NCBI RefSeq assembly: GCF_001424425.1
Contig: NZ_LMPT01000019.1
Location: 368,192 to 432,191 of the forward strand
Length of the DNA stretch: 64,000 nt
Source: Acidovorax sp. Leaf191
GTDB lineage: Bacteria > Pseudomonadota > Gammaproteobacteria > Burkholderiales > Burkholderiaceae_C
Direction: 5' to 3'
The translations under genes and the position numbers were made by a program. Shown here piece by piece: positions 30,049 through 37,244 of the stretch (its first letter is position 1; each line of letters starts with the position of its first letter). Below the pieces are notes generated by a model. That model was not told where the DNA came from. It was given only the letters and a program-made list of their open reading frames with translations, and did not search any database.

Positions 30049-30507
30049 TCACTTTTGGGAGGTTGACGGCCATGCGTTTCTCAGGGTGGCGACATCACCT
30101 GCGTGCCCATCAGCTTTTTCGACCATCCCTGCATACGCGGCGCGGCAGTCGTTGAATACTGCTCCGAGGGCAGTGGCGTACTCAAGGACGGCGGCGGGGG
30201 GAGCTTCAGCGAGTCGGCGGACAGCTTCGGCGGACTGGTCCCGCAGGCCGTCAGAAACACGGTGCAGGTGATCAAGTTCAGTGCGCAAAAGCGCTTCACG
30301 GGTGCGGGCAGCATTCAGGGCCTCCTGGTAGGTTTTGTTGACGGCGCGCTCGGTGGCGCGAGCTTTGGTCACGGCCTGCAGCTGGTTGTCGGCCGCTGCG
30401 AAGCGCATGTCGGCTACGTCAGCCTCCCAGCGCGCATCCTGGAAAATCCAAACGCCTGCCGCCGCGACGATTGCCGAGACCAAATGGGTGATAAGGCTGA
30501 GGTTCAT
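30049..30507 (-). CDS. Rz-like inner-membrane spanin
   Basis: Protein of 152 aa with an N-terminal membrane helix (LITHLVSAIVAAAGVWIF) followed by a long charged helical periplasmic part (for example DNQLQAVTKARATERAVNKT), as in i-spanins that join the two membranes at lysis. AAGGAG 8 nt before the ATG lies at the end of the endolysin gene. The order holin, endolysin, Rz is the standard lysis cassette. A second lipoprotein frame (Rz1) is nested within it. A DUF2514-type phage lysis protein would be an equivalent description. Confidence 0.8.
   Translation of the reverse strand: MNLSLITHLVSAIVAAAGVWIFQDARWEADVADMRFAAADNQLQAVTKARATERAVNKTYQEALNAARTREALLRTELDHLHRVSDGLRDQSAEAVRRLAEAPPAAVLEYATALGAVFNDCRAAYAGMVEKADGHAGDVATLRNAWPSTSQK
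30081..30314 (-). CDS. Rz1-like outer-membrane spanin lipoprotein nested in Rz
   Basis: A 77-aa frame lying entirely inside the Rz gene, shifted by +1. It has a signal sequence (LNLITCTVFLTAC) with a lipobox LTAC placing the lipidated Cys at residue 24, and a short Pro-rich mature part (GTSPPKLSADSLKLPPPPSL). Small size, lipobox, Pro-rich content and a nested position are together the hallmark of Rz1 in lambdoid and Burkholderia phages. Rz1 and Rz form the complex that breaches the outer membrane. Confidence 0.75.
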   Translation of the reverse strand: MLPAPVKRFCALNLITCTVFLTACGTSPPKLSADSLKLPPPPSLSTPLPSEQYSTTAAPRMQGWSKKLMGTQVMSPP

Positions 30508-30511
30508 GGGA

Positions 30512-31123
30512 TCACTCCTTGCGCACGGAGTCTGCGCAGCGCGCCAGCGGCACGTTGCCCAGCCGGTTGTCGGTCCAGCCCACGATGAACATGGGCTTGC
30601 CCAAGTTCATGTAGTGGTTGCCCTGCTGGGCGTCGATGAGCTTGAGCACCATCTCGCAGGCCTTCACGCGCCCGCGCTTGCGCTCCAGCGCCTGATAGGC
30701 CGCCACGGACTGTTTGCCGATCTGTCCGGCCACCTATACCAGCGCATAGTCCTGGCCGCCGCGGCTCAGGTTATTGAGTGCCCGCTGGAGCCAGCGCGAG
30801 GCCTGGGCCTGCCCTGTATTCACCCCCGCGTCCACGAGCTTCTCGCCCACGGCCGGCGAGATGGCGATTACGCGGTCAAATCCTGGGCGGGACACGTAGT
30901 CCCGAATGTAGATGGCCTCCGCGCGCTCTTTCGGCAGCTCGCGCATTGGGCCGGTATAGCCTTCATTCCGCGCTATGGCCACCGTGATGCCGTGGTTCGT
31001 TTCGCCGCCTGGATCTGCGGGGTTGTTCACATAGCCCTTCTCCACGGCGAGGACTCCGCCCAGGATGGCCAAGATGGCGGCACCGAGGGACGGCCACAAA
31101 TTGGCCTGGCCCTGGGCGCTCAT
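30512..31123 (-). pseudogene. Endolysin (GH108 muramidase, ZliS-like) split by an in-frame TAG
   Basis: Residues 1-129 (31123 to the TAG at 30734-30736) contain an N-terminal hydrophobic helix (LWPSLGAAILAILGGVLAV), which may act as a signal-arrest-release segment, then the GH108 catalytic block EKGYVNNPADPGGETNHGIT with its Glu. Immediately after the TAG, in the same frame, a GTG-initiated stretch of 73 residues (AGQIGKQSVAAYQALERKRG to SVRKE) continues as the C-terminal peptidoglycan-binding part (PG_binding_3-like). The codon before the break suggests a former CAG (Gln). Together the halves equal a normal 203-aa endolysin. The ATG overlaps the holin stop as ATGA. Confidence 0.8.
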
Positions 31124-31389
31124 TCGTCAGCTCCAAGAGTGCCAAGGTCGGTCGCACCGTCCATGCCCCGGCGCAGGCGTGCCATGCGCAGCTCATGCGC
31201 CTCGGCGTGGCGCCGGTTGGCCTCGCTCTTGTAATGCCAGTTCACGAGCGCGCCCAGCAGCGCGATGCCGATGCCCAGCAGCCCAATGGCTTGGGACGAG
31301 GCAAGCCAGCCAAGAAAGCCAACGACGGCACCGCCCCCGGTGGTGCGGCTGCCAGCTGTGGCGAGAGCGTCGATGGTTTCGGTTTTCAT
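31120..31389 (-). CDS. Holin-like small membrane protein
   Basis: Protein of 89 aa with one long or two short hydrophobic segments (VVGFLGWLASSQAIGLLGIG and ALLGALVNWHY, about residues 22-50) and a charged, basic-acidic C-terminal tail (KSEANRRHAEAHELRMARLR). This layout and its position directly before the endolysin, with ATGA overlaps on both sides (31386-31389 upstream and 31120-31123 downstream), identify it as the holin of the lysis cassette. It resembles class II holins of P2-like and podoviral phages. Confidence 0.75.
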   Translation of the reverse strand: MKTETIDALATAGSRTTGGGAVVGFLGWLASSQAIGLLGIGIALLGALVNWHYKSEANRRHAEAHELRMARLRRGMDGATDLGTLGADE

Positions 31390-31500
31390 GGCTGGGGATG
31401 ATTCCGGGCCCCGCCCGAAACCCCCAGCCCTATACCGGGCTGCCCGTTTTCCCGTGCCATCTCACGCATCTGACCGCGCAGTGCCTTCGGCGCGGTTTCG
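31386..31500 (-). pseudogene. C-terminal end of a large phage virion-type protein (displaced fragment)
   Basis: On the minus strand, from about 31500 to a stop at 31386, the frame reads RVAETAPKALRGQMREMARE and ends shortly before the holin, whose ATG overlaps this stop as ATGA. I recall this block as the continuation of the KDRTQRIA block in PLxRFG-type large phage proteins; that block here lies on the plus strand near 32570. Upstream of about 31505 the frame becomes unlike protein (Pro/Ala-rich shadow), which marks a rearrangement breakpoint. Confidence 0.6.
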
Positions 31501-31504
31501 GCGA

Positions 31505-31845
31505 CCCGCCTGGGTCGGATGGGTGCCACGGGCGCGGCCGATGCTGGTGCCGCGGGAGAGGGTGTAGTGGCGGCTGGCTCAGCCGCTGAACAGATCCGAC
31601 AGGAAACCCCCGACGGCCTGCTCACCCCCACGCATGCCGGCCTGGCTGGCGCCACCGGCGTCGCCACTACCGGCCTGGGTGTGCTCGGCGGCCGCGTCGC
31701 GAACAAGTTGGGCATCGGCGACGCCGAGACCATGCTGGCTCAGGGCACGAAGGGCATGGCCAAGCAGAGCGCGGACGACGCTGCCCGTGCGGCCATGAAC
31801 CCGCTAGTGCAGCAGCAGGCCGCCAAGGGATCCCGCGACGCGTGA
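31505..31845 (+). pseudogene. Inverted fragment A of the large phage protein gene
   Basis: The plus strand reads GATGAADAGAAGEGVVAAGS, then AEQIRQETPDGLLTPTHAGL and LGVLGGRVANKLGIGDAETM, ending at a stop at 31845. The sequence fits as the direct continuation of the N-terminal piece that lies on the opposite strand and ends at GRGLMAAI near 32605. The following piece (fragment B) is in another frame, so an internal part of the gene has been lost between them. No ribosome site is found for an independent gene. Confidence 0.6.
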
Positions 31846-32600
31846 TCGAGGGCGCGATCGCGGAGGGCTGCCGTTCGTGGAGGATCTGGAGGACCTGATC
31901 GACGGCGTGGGCCAGCTCATGGGCTACAACCTGAGCTCCAAGCAGGTGATGCGCGAGTACATCGGCAAGGAGCTGGGAGAGTTCGTGGAGCAGGGCGTGT
32001 CCTGGCTGCCCGGCGCGCCGATCGACATCTCCGGCCGACTGGGTATGGGCAATCTGCTGCCCGATACCGGCCTGCTGCTGACCAAGCAGAGCCGCGAGCG
32101 GGATCTGCTCGAGGTGGTGGGGCCGGCCGGCGACCTGGTCGCACGCGGGTTCACGGGTGCGCGCAAGGCGCTGACGGGCGACGTTGGCGGCGCGGCGCTG
32201 GAGGTGTCGCCGGCCGCCGTGCGGAATGCGGTCAAGGGCATCGACATGGCCACCAGCGGAATCTACAAGGACACCAAGGGCTACAAGGTGATCGACACCA
32301 CGCTGGATGAGGCAATCTACAAGGCAATCGGGTTCCAGCCGCACAGCGTGGCCCAGGTGCAGGAGTCCAACTCTTTCATGCAGCGCGGCAAGGCCTTCTA
32401 CACGCAGACCAGCAGCGACATCAAGGCGCAGTGGGCGAAGGCGCTGTTCGAGAAGGACGACGCCGCGCTCGAGCGGGTGCGGGAGCGCCTGGCGGACTGG
32501 AACCGGGACAACCCGGAGCAGCCCATCGTGGTGAAGATGCCCGACGTGTGGAAGAAGGTGCGCGAGATGGCAAGGACCGCACGCAGCGGATCGCCGCCAT
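31846..32600 (+). pseudogene. Inverted fragment B of the large phage protein gene
   Basis: The plus strand reads VEDLEDLIDGVGQLMGYNLS, KQVMREYIGKELGEFVEQGV, LGMGNLLPDTGLLLTKQSRE, GYKVIDTTLDEAIYKAIGFQ, AFYTQTSSDIKAQWAKALFE and KMPDVWKKVREM, typical of the C-terminal region of very large PLxRFG-domain phage proteins. A one-base shift near 32573 moves the continuation KDRTQRIA to another frame, and after about 32600 the homology stops. The 5' end is joined out of frame to fragment A. Confidence 0.65.
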
Positions 32601-33053
32601 CAGGCCGCGCCCGACAGCGCCACCGGCAACCATGCCGGGGATGGATTCACCGACGCCGACGCCGATGGTGGAGGGGTTCTGCACCGCCGTGATGGCCTTG
32701 TCCACGATGCCGTCGGCTGCCTGGAACTTACGCTGCGCTTCCTTGGTGGCGTCGGAGTGCCAGTCGTTGGCAACGTCCTTGGCCTGTTTAAAGCGCAGGC
32801 CTACCGGGCCGTCCTCGTTTTCCAAGGCCTTGCCGACTTGGCCCCCGGCCACGAGATCGGCTAAGCCAACGGCTGCCTCGGGGACGCCGATAGCGCCCTT
32901 CACGGCTGTGGCGGCTACGTCGCGAGCGTAGTCGGTGAGAGTGCGAGACGGTGGATCAACATTCCCCGCGGGGTAACGTTTCCAAGGTCCATCGCTGCCT
33001 TCGGTCGAGGGTGTGTTGTATTGGTTCCAGGGGCCGGGGTTGGTGTTTGCCAT
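32600..33053 (-). pseudogene. N-terminal fragment of the large phage virion-type protein
   Basis: Minus-strand frame starting MANTNPGPWNQYNTPSTEGS at 33053, continuing through DYARDVAATAVKGAIGVPEA, LRFKQAKDVANDWHSDATKE and GVGVGESIPGMVAGGAVGRG to LMAAI near 32605. After that the frame runs into the reverse complement of inverted fragment B and becomes nonsense. A GGAGG-like AGGAACAGTG precedes the ATG. The short PWxxY motif near the N-terminus also occurs at the end of the cargo protein at 34183. The intact gene would have run from 33053 down to 31386 on the minus strand and been several times longer. Confidence 0.7.
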
Positions 33054-33101
33054 GCCCCACTGTTCCTCCTGAACACTCAGACGTGAAACCCTATGCCGGG
33101 C

Positions 33102-33129
33102 TTGAAGAAAAGCCCTCCCGGACTACGAT
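33102..33129 (+). promoter_or_regulatory. Candidate promoter of the cargo gene at 33167
   Basis: TTGAAG (33102-33107) and TACGAT (33124-33129) are spaced by 16 bp and lie just upstream of the short gene at 33167. Each box matches sigma-70 at four of six positions. TACGAT recurs at the same distance from the ATG in the leader of the gene at 34183. An upstream block AAACCCTATGCCGGGC (33086-33101) recurs as AAACCCTAAGCCGGGC at 33631-33646 before the next gene. Confidence 0.45.
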
Positions 33130-33163
33130 GGAGTTCTCACACAACCATCACCCGGGAGGGCTT
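33110..33163 (+). promoter_or_regulatory. 12-bp inverted repeat that can hide the ribosome binding site
   Basis: AAGCCCTCCCGG (33110-33121) and CCGGGAGGGCTT (33152-33163) are perfect inverted repeats around a 30-nt loop. The right arm contains the Shine-Dalgarno GGGAGGG of the gene at 33167. Transcripts starting upstream of 33110 would fold it away; transcripts starting near 33136, as the promoter candidate predicts, would lack the left arm and leave it free. Confidence 0.7.
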
Positions 33164-33166
33164 CTC

Positions 33167-33415
33167 ATGACTATTTTGACCCCAGAGCAACGAATGATTG
33201 CGGCGCTACAAGGCGAGGTGCTCGCGCTCAGAGTTGGCGTTTCTGCTTTGCTGCTCTCCATGTCCGAAAGCCAGCGGCCAGACTTTGCCAAAAGTTTGTT
33301 CGCACTGGGGGAGCACACGAAAGCGGTTCAGCTTTCGACGCCTGTTCCTGAGCCGTTGATTGATGCGTTTGATGAGCTACTTCGCTCCATGCAATCGCAA
33401 GGCGCTCCGAGCTGA
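33167..33415 (+). CDS. Small prophage cargo protein, 82 aa
   Basis: Starts MTILTPEQRMIAALQGEVLA after GGGAGGG. The protein is helical and without a signal peptide: ALRVGVSALLLSMSESQRPD, then LIDAFDELLRSMQSQGAPS. The first residues MTxLTPEQ and the 46-nt leader are shared with the gene at 34183, which suggests duplication of a cassette start. It runs opposite to the phage lysis genes, as moron-type cargo genes commonly do. Function unknown. Confidence 0.6.
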   Translation: MTILTPEQRMIAALQGEVLALRVGVSALLLSMSESQRPDFAKSLFALGEHTKAVQLSTPVPEPLIDAFDELLRSMQSQGAPS

Positions 33416-33700
33416 TAGTCAGACTCGATTTCGCGGCCGCCAGTTGTGCGATGGGGGGCTGTTTGTAGAGAGCAGTCCGCCGCACGCTCATGAAGAGCAA
33501 CGGCCTCCGAGCACACATCCACGTTCCAACGCACGCGGCGCAGCGCTTACCTTTTAGCTGCCCTTCGGGCGCGCAGTCTGATGTAGTGGGTTTCCATCCC
33601 GGCAGTCTCTCGTGCACAGGGAAAAGCGGTAAACCCTAAGCCGGGCATCGTGCGCGGAGGCTCATCCGCCCTGATAGAGTGGCACCAGGAGGAGTGAGAT

Positions 33701-34117
33701 ATGAATAAAAAATCTAGAAATGTCCTAGTTGCCGTGTCCACTGGCGCCTGCATGGCCAGCTCGGCGGTGGCATCTTCGCCAGACATGGCAGCGATCGCGT
33801 ACATGCTTGGCTTTCAAGTGATCTGCTTGGTTTGGCCCTTGTTGCTGCCGACCTTCTTTCTTGGCAGCTATACGTCCAAGAGCAAACCCTACCTGATCCT
33901 GATAGGGCTGGCTTACGCAATCATGGGCTTCGTCCACCTACCATTTTCACTCTTCGGACTGGCAACGCTTGCGCTGGGATTGGAAGTGCCCTTCCTGGAG
34001 ATCGTGCTTCTCTTCGGCGATCAAATAGTAGCGCTGGTGCTATCGGTGCTGGGACTTCGGCGTTACGGAAGACGCCTGGTATCCGCCTGTCTGAACCAAG
34101 GCTTCCACGTCGCCTGA
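33701..34117 (+). CDS. Membrane protein of unknown function in the prophage, 138 aa
   Basis: A strong AGGAGGAG precedes the ATG. The N-terminus (NKKSRNVLVAVSTGACMASS) looks like a signal or anchor segment. Two or three further hydrophobic helices follow: YMLGFQVICLVWPLLLPTFF, LIGLAYAIMGFVHLPFSLFG and FGDQIVALVLSVLGL. The tail is basic (RRYGRRLVSACLNQG). No family is recognised. It lies between two cargo genes with related leaders and has its own copy of the AAACCCTAnGCCGGGC block 55-70 nt upstream, so it looks like a separate expression unit. A superinfection-exclusion role is possible for such a protein but is only a guess. Confidence 0.65.
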   Translation: MNKKSRNVLVAVSTGACMASSAVASSPDMAAIAYMLGFQVICLVWPLLLPTFFLGSYTSKSKPYLILIGLAYAIMGFVHLPFSLFGLATLALGLEVPFLEIVLLFGDQIVALVLSVLGLRRYGRRLVSACLNQGFHVA

Positions 34118-34136
34118 TCTCCCAAAAAGAGTTTCC

Positions 34137-34182
34137 GACTACGATTGAGGACCCAAATAGCCGCCACCTGAGAGGGCTTTTC
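34137..34182 (+). repeat. Leader repeated from the gene at 33167
   Basis: The 46 nt before the ATG at 34183 align without gaps to 33121-33166: both begin GACTACGAT, both end AGGGCTTnTC just before ATG, and similarity continues into the coding region (ATGACTAnnTTGAC). The middle part is diverged. The hairpin left arm of the first copy is not conserved here. Confidence 0.7.
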
Positions 34183-34599
34183 ATGACTACGTTGACACCT
34201 GAGCAGCCCCCAGCATCCCGATTCCTACGTCCTGCACTGCACATCGGTGCCATGATGCTGGCCGCCGCTGCCAACCCCCTGATCAAGCACGACACCCAGC
34301 CAGCGTTCGTTTGGCTGAGCACCTGGCTGGTCCCACTGATCGTCGCCGGCGTGGCCTTCGGTCTCTACTTCGCCGTCGCCCGCCAGCGCGCGCGGGCGCT
34401 GTGGCCGAACGCGTTCTTCGTCACCGCGTGGCTATTGCTGGCACTTCTGGTGGCGGATCCCTACATCGAGAAAGCTACACGGGGCGCTCCAGCTACGCCC
34501 CAACTAGTGGCACCAGCGCCAGCGCAGGACACCTCCACCGCACCGGCCGTACCTCATGCGAATGAGGACAGCCCTTGGAACAAGTACCAGGGCCAGTAA
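34183..34599 (+). CDS. Prophage cargo membrane protein, 138 aa
   Basis: AGAGGGC lies 8 nt before the ATG. It begins MTTLTPEQ, like the gene at 33167, but then differs completely: three hydrophobic helices (LHIGAMMLAAAANPL, FVWLSTWLVPLIVAGVAFGL and AFFVTAWLLLALLVA) and a Pro/Ala-rich cytoplasmic or periplasmic tail ending ANEDSPWNKYQGQ. The SPWNKY ending resembles the GPWNQY and GPWKRY motifs near the N-terminus of the large phage protein, so the tail may have come from recombination with virion-protein sequence. Function unknown. Confidence 0.6.
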   Translation: MTTLTPEQPPASRFLRPALHIGAMMLAAAANPLIKHDTQPAFVWLSTWLVPLIVAGVAFGLYFAVARQRARALWPNAFFVTAWLLLALLVADPYIEKATRGAPATPQLVAPAPAQDTSTAPAVPHANEDSPWNKYQGQ

Positions 34600-34602
34600 A
34601 GA

Positions 34603-34746
34603 CTACACACGTTCCCAGCTTGCCGGGTTCGAAGGGTCACCACCCTTAAAGCGGAAGCCCTGCTCGACAGCGCCTACCTGGGGAGCGACTTGCGGCATAA
34701 AACCAGTCCAAGTTTTTATCCGCACCCCCCTACCGGCATTTGCCAT
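34603..34746 (-). CDS. Possible small phage protein, 47 aa
   Basis: Minus-strand frame starting ATG 34746 and reading ANAGRGVRIKTWTGFMPQVA, then VEQGFRFKGGDPSNPASWER. The GFRFKGGDPSNPASWE ending looks like real protein of the kind seen in podoviral structural modules. It lies on the same strand and upstream of the large virion-protein gene. Ribosome site weak. It could instead be a remnant of a longer gene. Confidence 0.4.
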   Translation of the reverse strand: MANAGRGVRIKTWTGFMPQVAPQVGAVEQGFRFKGGDPSNPASWERV

Positions 34747-35000
34747 GGCCAACCGACAGCGGGTCAAGTGCCGACAGGTAGAAGCTGACTTCAACCGCGA
34801 GTGTGCGAACAACGCCGTGGAACATGGCGTGTGCGGGGAGTGCGTGGCGACCGTGGGACCAGCCCGCGCAGGTTCGGGGTAAGTCGAGTTGCTCCGAGGC
34901 ACAAAAGACCCGCCGAAGTCTGGAAGCCCGATCAGGCGACTAAAGCACCAGAACAGCAGTCAGCGATTCCCGCTTCGCCCCGGGCGTGCCCCTGAAACGA
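34747..35000. other. Right end of the phage-derived region, no supported gene
   Basis: About 250 bp before the terminator of tRNA-His. Only short open frames with unconvincing composition occur. I see no attachment-site repeat of tRNA-Arg. Confidence 0.4.
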
Positions 35001-35027
35001 AACAAGGACCCGAAGGTCCTTGTTTTT
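35001..35027. terminator. Bidirectional terminator next to tRNA-His
   Basis: ACAAGGACC (35002-35010) and GGTCCTTGT (35015-35023) form a 9-bp stem with a 4-nt loop, followed by TTTTT on the plus strand. On the minus strand it follows tRNA-His and is its likely terminator. Confidence 0.8.
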
Positions 35028-35039
35028 ACTAGCATTTTT

Positions 35040-35116
35040 TGGGGTGGCTGATGGGGCTCGAACCCACGACAACAGGAATCACAATCCTGGACTCTACCAA
35101 CTGAGCTACAGCCACC
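35040..35116 (-). tRNA. tRNA-His (anticodon GTG)
   Basis: Acceptor GTGGCTG with the extra G at position -1 facing C73, D-stem GCTC/GAGT, loop with anticodon GTG, T-loop TTCGAGC and encoded CCA. The extra 5' G is specific to tRNA-His. Confidence 0.96.
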
Positions 35117-35164
35117 GTAGATTCATATTATAGCCCGAGATTTTCACGTACCGGGCTTCCCGGC

Positions 35165-37093
35165 TTAATTTTCTGCAGTGACCTGCGCCGTGGTGTCTGG
35201 ACGCGGTGCCTTGATCTGCACCTTGAAGCGCTGCTTGAGCAGCTCGTAGTACGCCAGGCCTTCGGCCGTGGTCCACCACTGCACATACTGCTGGCGCTCT
35301 TGCTGGGCGCGCTGCGCGTCCGGTGCCTGGCGTGGGACCACACGGTTCACCTTGACCACCGCGTAGCCTTCAGAGCCCAGGTCAACACCGGCAAAGGCTG
35401 GCAGGCCGTCCGACGGCGCGCGCAGTGCGGCGTCGATCACCTGGCGCGACTGGCCCTGCGGCTGCTCGCGCGAGATCTCCACCGCCGCAGGCAGGCCGGT
35501 GGCAGCCGCGGGGTTGGCCTTCCAGGCCGCCAGCTTGGTTTCGCCTTCCTTGCGCGCCTGCTCGGCCGCGCGCTGGGCGATGAACAGCGACTTCACGCGT
35601 GCGCGCACTTCGTCGAGTGGCAGGGCACGTGCAGGGGTGTATTCGGTGATGCGGCCTGCAGCCATCTGGCTCGTGCCGACTTCAACCGCTTCGGTGTTGC
35701 GCTTGTTCTGTACCGAGTCGGCGGAGAACAGGGCCTCCAGGAACTTGCTGTTGGCCAGCGGGCCCTGGGCGCCGGGGGTGGGCGTGCGCGTGACGCCGGT
35801 GGCCTTTTGCACCTTGAGCTTGAGCTTGTCGGCCACGGGCTGCAAGCTGTCGGCCTGCTCGTACACGCCGTTGGCAAACGACTCGGCCACCTCGGCGAAC
35901 TTGGCTTGCGCCTGCTGCTGCTTGAGCTCGGCTTCCATCGAAGGACGCAGTTCCTCGAAGGTGGGCTGGCGGGGCGTCTTGATGTCGGTCAGCTGGATGA
36001 TGTGGTAGCCGAAGTCCGACTCGACCACATCGCTGATCTCGCCCTTCTTGAGCGCAAAGGCTGCGTCCTCGAACGGCTTGACCATCGCATTGCGGCCGAA
36101 GAAGTTCAGGTCGCCGCCAGCGACGGCAGAGCCCTTGTCGTCCGACGATTTCTTGGCCACCTCGGCAAAGCTCGACGGCGTCTTGCGCACCTGGGCCAGC
36201 AGTTCTTCTGCGCGGGCCTTGGCCTTTTCGCGATCGGCCGCCGGGGCGTCCTTGGGTGCGTTGATGAGGATGTGGCTGGCGCGGCGCTCTTCCTTGCCCG
36301 ACAGTCGCGCGAGATTTTCCTTGTAGTAGGTGCGCAGGTCGTCTTCGCTCAGGGTGATGCCGGCGCGCACGCTGTCCAGGTCGAGCACCACGTATTCCAC
36401 TGCGGCCTGTTCGGTCTGCTGGAACTGCGCGGTGTGGGCCTTGTAGTAAGCCTCCAGCTCCGCATCGGTAGGTTCGGCCTTGGAGGCGAAGTCCGTCGCC
36501 TTGAAGCGCACGATCTGTACTTCGCGCCGCTCGTACAGGGGGTCCAGCGCCAGCTTGATCTGCGCGTCGGTACCGAAGGCCGAGCCCATCACGCCGCCCA
36601 TGACCTGGTTGACCGACAGATCACGGCGCACGTTGGCTTCGAAGCCTTCGGGCGTGAGGCCCTGGCTTCCGACCAGCGCGCGGTAGGCTTCGGCATCGAG
36701 CGTGCCGTCCGCGCGCTTGAGGTTGGCGATGGCAGGGATCTCCTGCAGGCTGCGGGCCAGTCGCGCATCGCTGGTGACCATGTGCATGTCCTTGGCCGCC
36801 GCGGCCAGCACGCGGTCGCGCACCAGGCGCTCCAACGTGGCGTAACGGGATTGGGGCGAGTCCAGCAGCTTCGGATCGACCGTGGGAGACTGAGCGCGGA
36901 TGCGGTCGGTTTCCATGCGGTGTGCATTGTCCCAGTCGGTCTGGTTGATTTTGTGGCCGTCGACGCGGGCAACCACCGGGCTCTTTTCAGAGAAGTAGTT
37001 GCTGTCGATGCCTACCAGCACAAACGATGGAATGATCAGCAAGAACAATAAGATCATGACGATCTTGGAGTGCTTGCGGATGGATTCAAACAT
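35165..37093 (-). CDS. ppiD: Periplasmic folding chaperone / peptidyl-prolyl isomerase PpiD
   Basis: Inner-membrane-anchored protein of 642 aa facing the periplasm, near the Sec translocon, where it assists folding of secreted outer-membrane proteins. A single N-terminal helix ([20 protein letters not shown], about residues 11-31) is followed by a SurA-N-like chaperone region ([19 protein letters not shown]) and one parvulin domain (about 270-365: [11 protein letters not shown] to [12 protein letters not shown]). The C-terminal part is a second SurA-like region. The ATG at 37093 gives the family start [10 protein letters not shown], with GAAAGA 7 nt upstream. tRNA-Val and hupB lie upstream on the same strand, an order common near clpX-lon-hupB-ppiD. 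Confidence 0.94.
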   Translation of the reverse strand: MFESIRKHSKIVMILLFLLIIPSFVLVGIDSNYFSEKSPVVARVDGHKINQTDWDNAHRMETDRIRAQSPTVDPKLLDSPQSRYATLERLVRDRVLAAAAKDMHMVTSDARLARSLQEIPAIANLKRADGTLDAEAYRALVGSQGLTPEGFEANVRRDLSVNQVMGGVMGSAFGTDAQIKLALDPLYERREVQIVRFKATDFASKAEPTDAELEAYYKAHTAQFQQTEQAAVEYVVLDLDSVRAGITLSEDDLRTYYKENLARLSGKEERRASHILINAPKDAPAADREKAKARAEELLAQVRKTPSSFAEVAKKSSDDKGSAVAGGDLNFFGRNAMVKPFEDAAFALKKGEISDVVESDFGYHIIQLTDIKTPRQPTFEELRPSMEAELKQQQAQAKFAEVAESFANGVYEQADSLQPVADKLKLKVQKATGVTRTPTPGAQGPLANSKFLEALFSADSVQNKRNTEAVEVGTSQMAAGRITEYTPARALPLDEVRARVKSLFIAQRAAEQARKEGETKLAAWKANPAAATGLPAAVEISREQPQGQSRQVIDAALRAPSDGLPAFAGVDLGSEGYAVVKVNRVVPRQAPDAQRAQQERQQYVQWWTTAEGLAYYELLKQRFKVQIKAPRPDTTAQVTAEN

Positions 37094-37153
37094 GGTCGAT
37101 CTTTCAGAAGACAAAAAACAAAAGGCGAACTTGCGTTCGCCTTTGTTCGGTGG

Positions 37154-37229
37154 TGGTGGGTCCTGACGGTCTCGAACCGCCGACCTACTCCGTGTAAAGG
37201 AGCCGCTCTACCAACTGAGCTAAGGACCC
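37154..37229 (-). tRNA. tRNA-Val (anticodon TAC)
   Basis: Acceptor GGGTCCT/AGGACCC, D-stem GCTC/GAGC, anticodon stem CTCCT-type with loop TTTACAC region giving TAC, T-loop TTCGAGA and encoded CCA. It sits between hupB and ppiD. Confidence 0.95.
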
Positions 37230-37244
37230 CGCCTAAACTGATCC

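Larger units (their letters stand above)
26956..35000. mobile_element. Eroded prophage between tRNA-Arg and tRNA-His
   Basis: Between two tRNA genes the sequence changes to short genes, some with lower GC, and carries clear phage parts: holin, endolysin, Rz/Rz1 spanins, a fragmented large virion-type protein and an HNH protein. Integrase, repressor, terminase, portal, capsid and tail genes are absent, so it cannot form virions. The endolysin has an internal stop and the large protein gene is inverted in part. I could not find a direct repeat of the tRNA-Arg 3' end further right, so attachment sites and exact limits are not defined. The last recognisable phage-like reading frame starts at 34746. 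Confidence 0.75.

Noticed and set aside
31500..32605. Programmed DNA inversion switch in the prophage
   Set aside because: No long inverted repeats at the borders (about 6 bp shared), no invertase gene nearby, and both orientations would leave a broken gene because the interior is deleted.
34556..34882. Plus-strand frame at the right end of the prophage
   Set aside because: Unconvincing composition; the opposite strand frame at 34603-34746 is more protein-like.
26956..35000. attL/attR pair made of the tRNA-Arg 3' end
   Set aside because: I could not find a second copy of the T-arm/acceptor sequence within the region, so attachment sites are not called.
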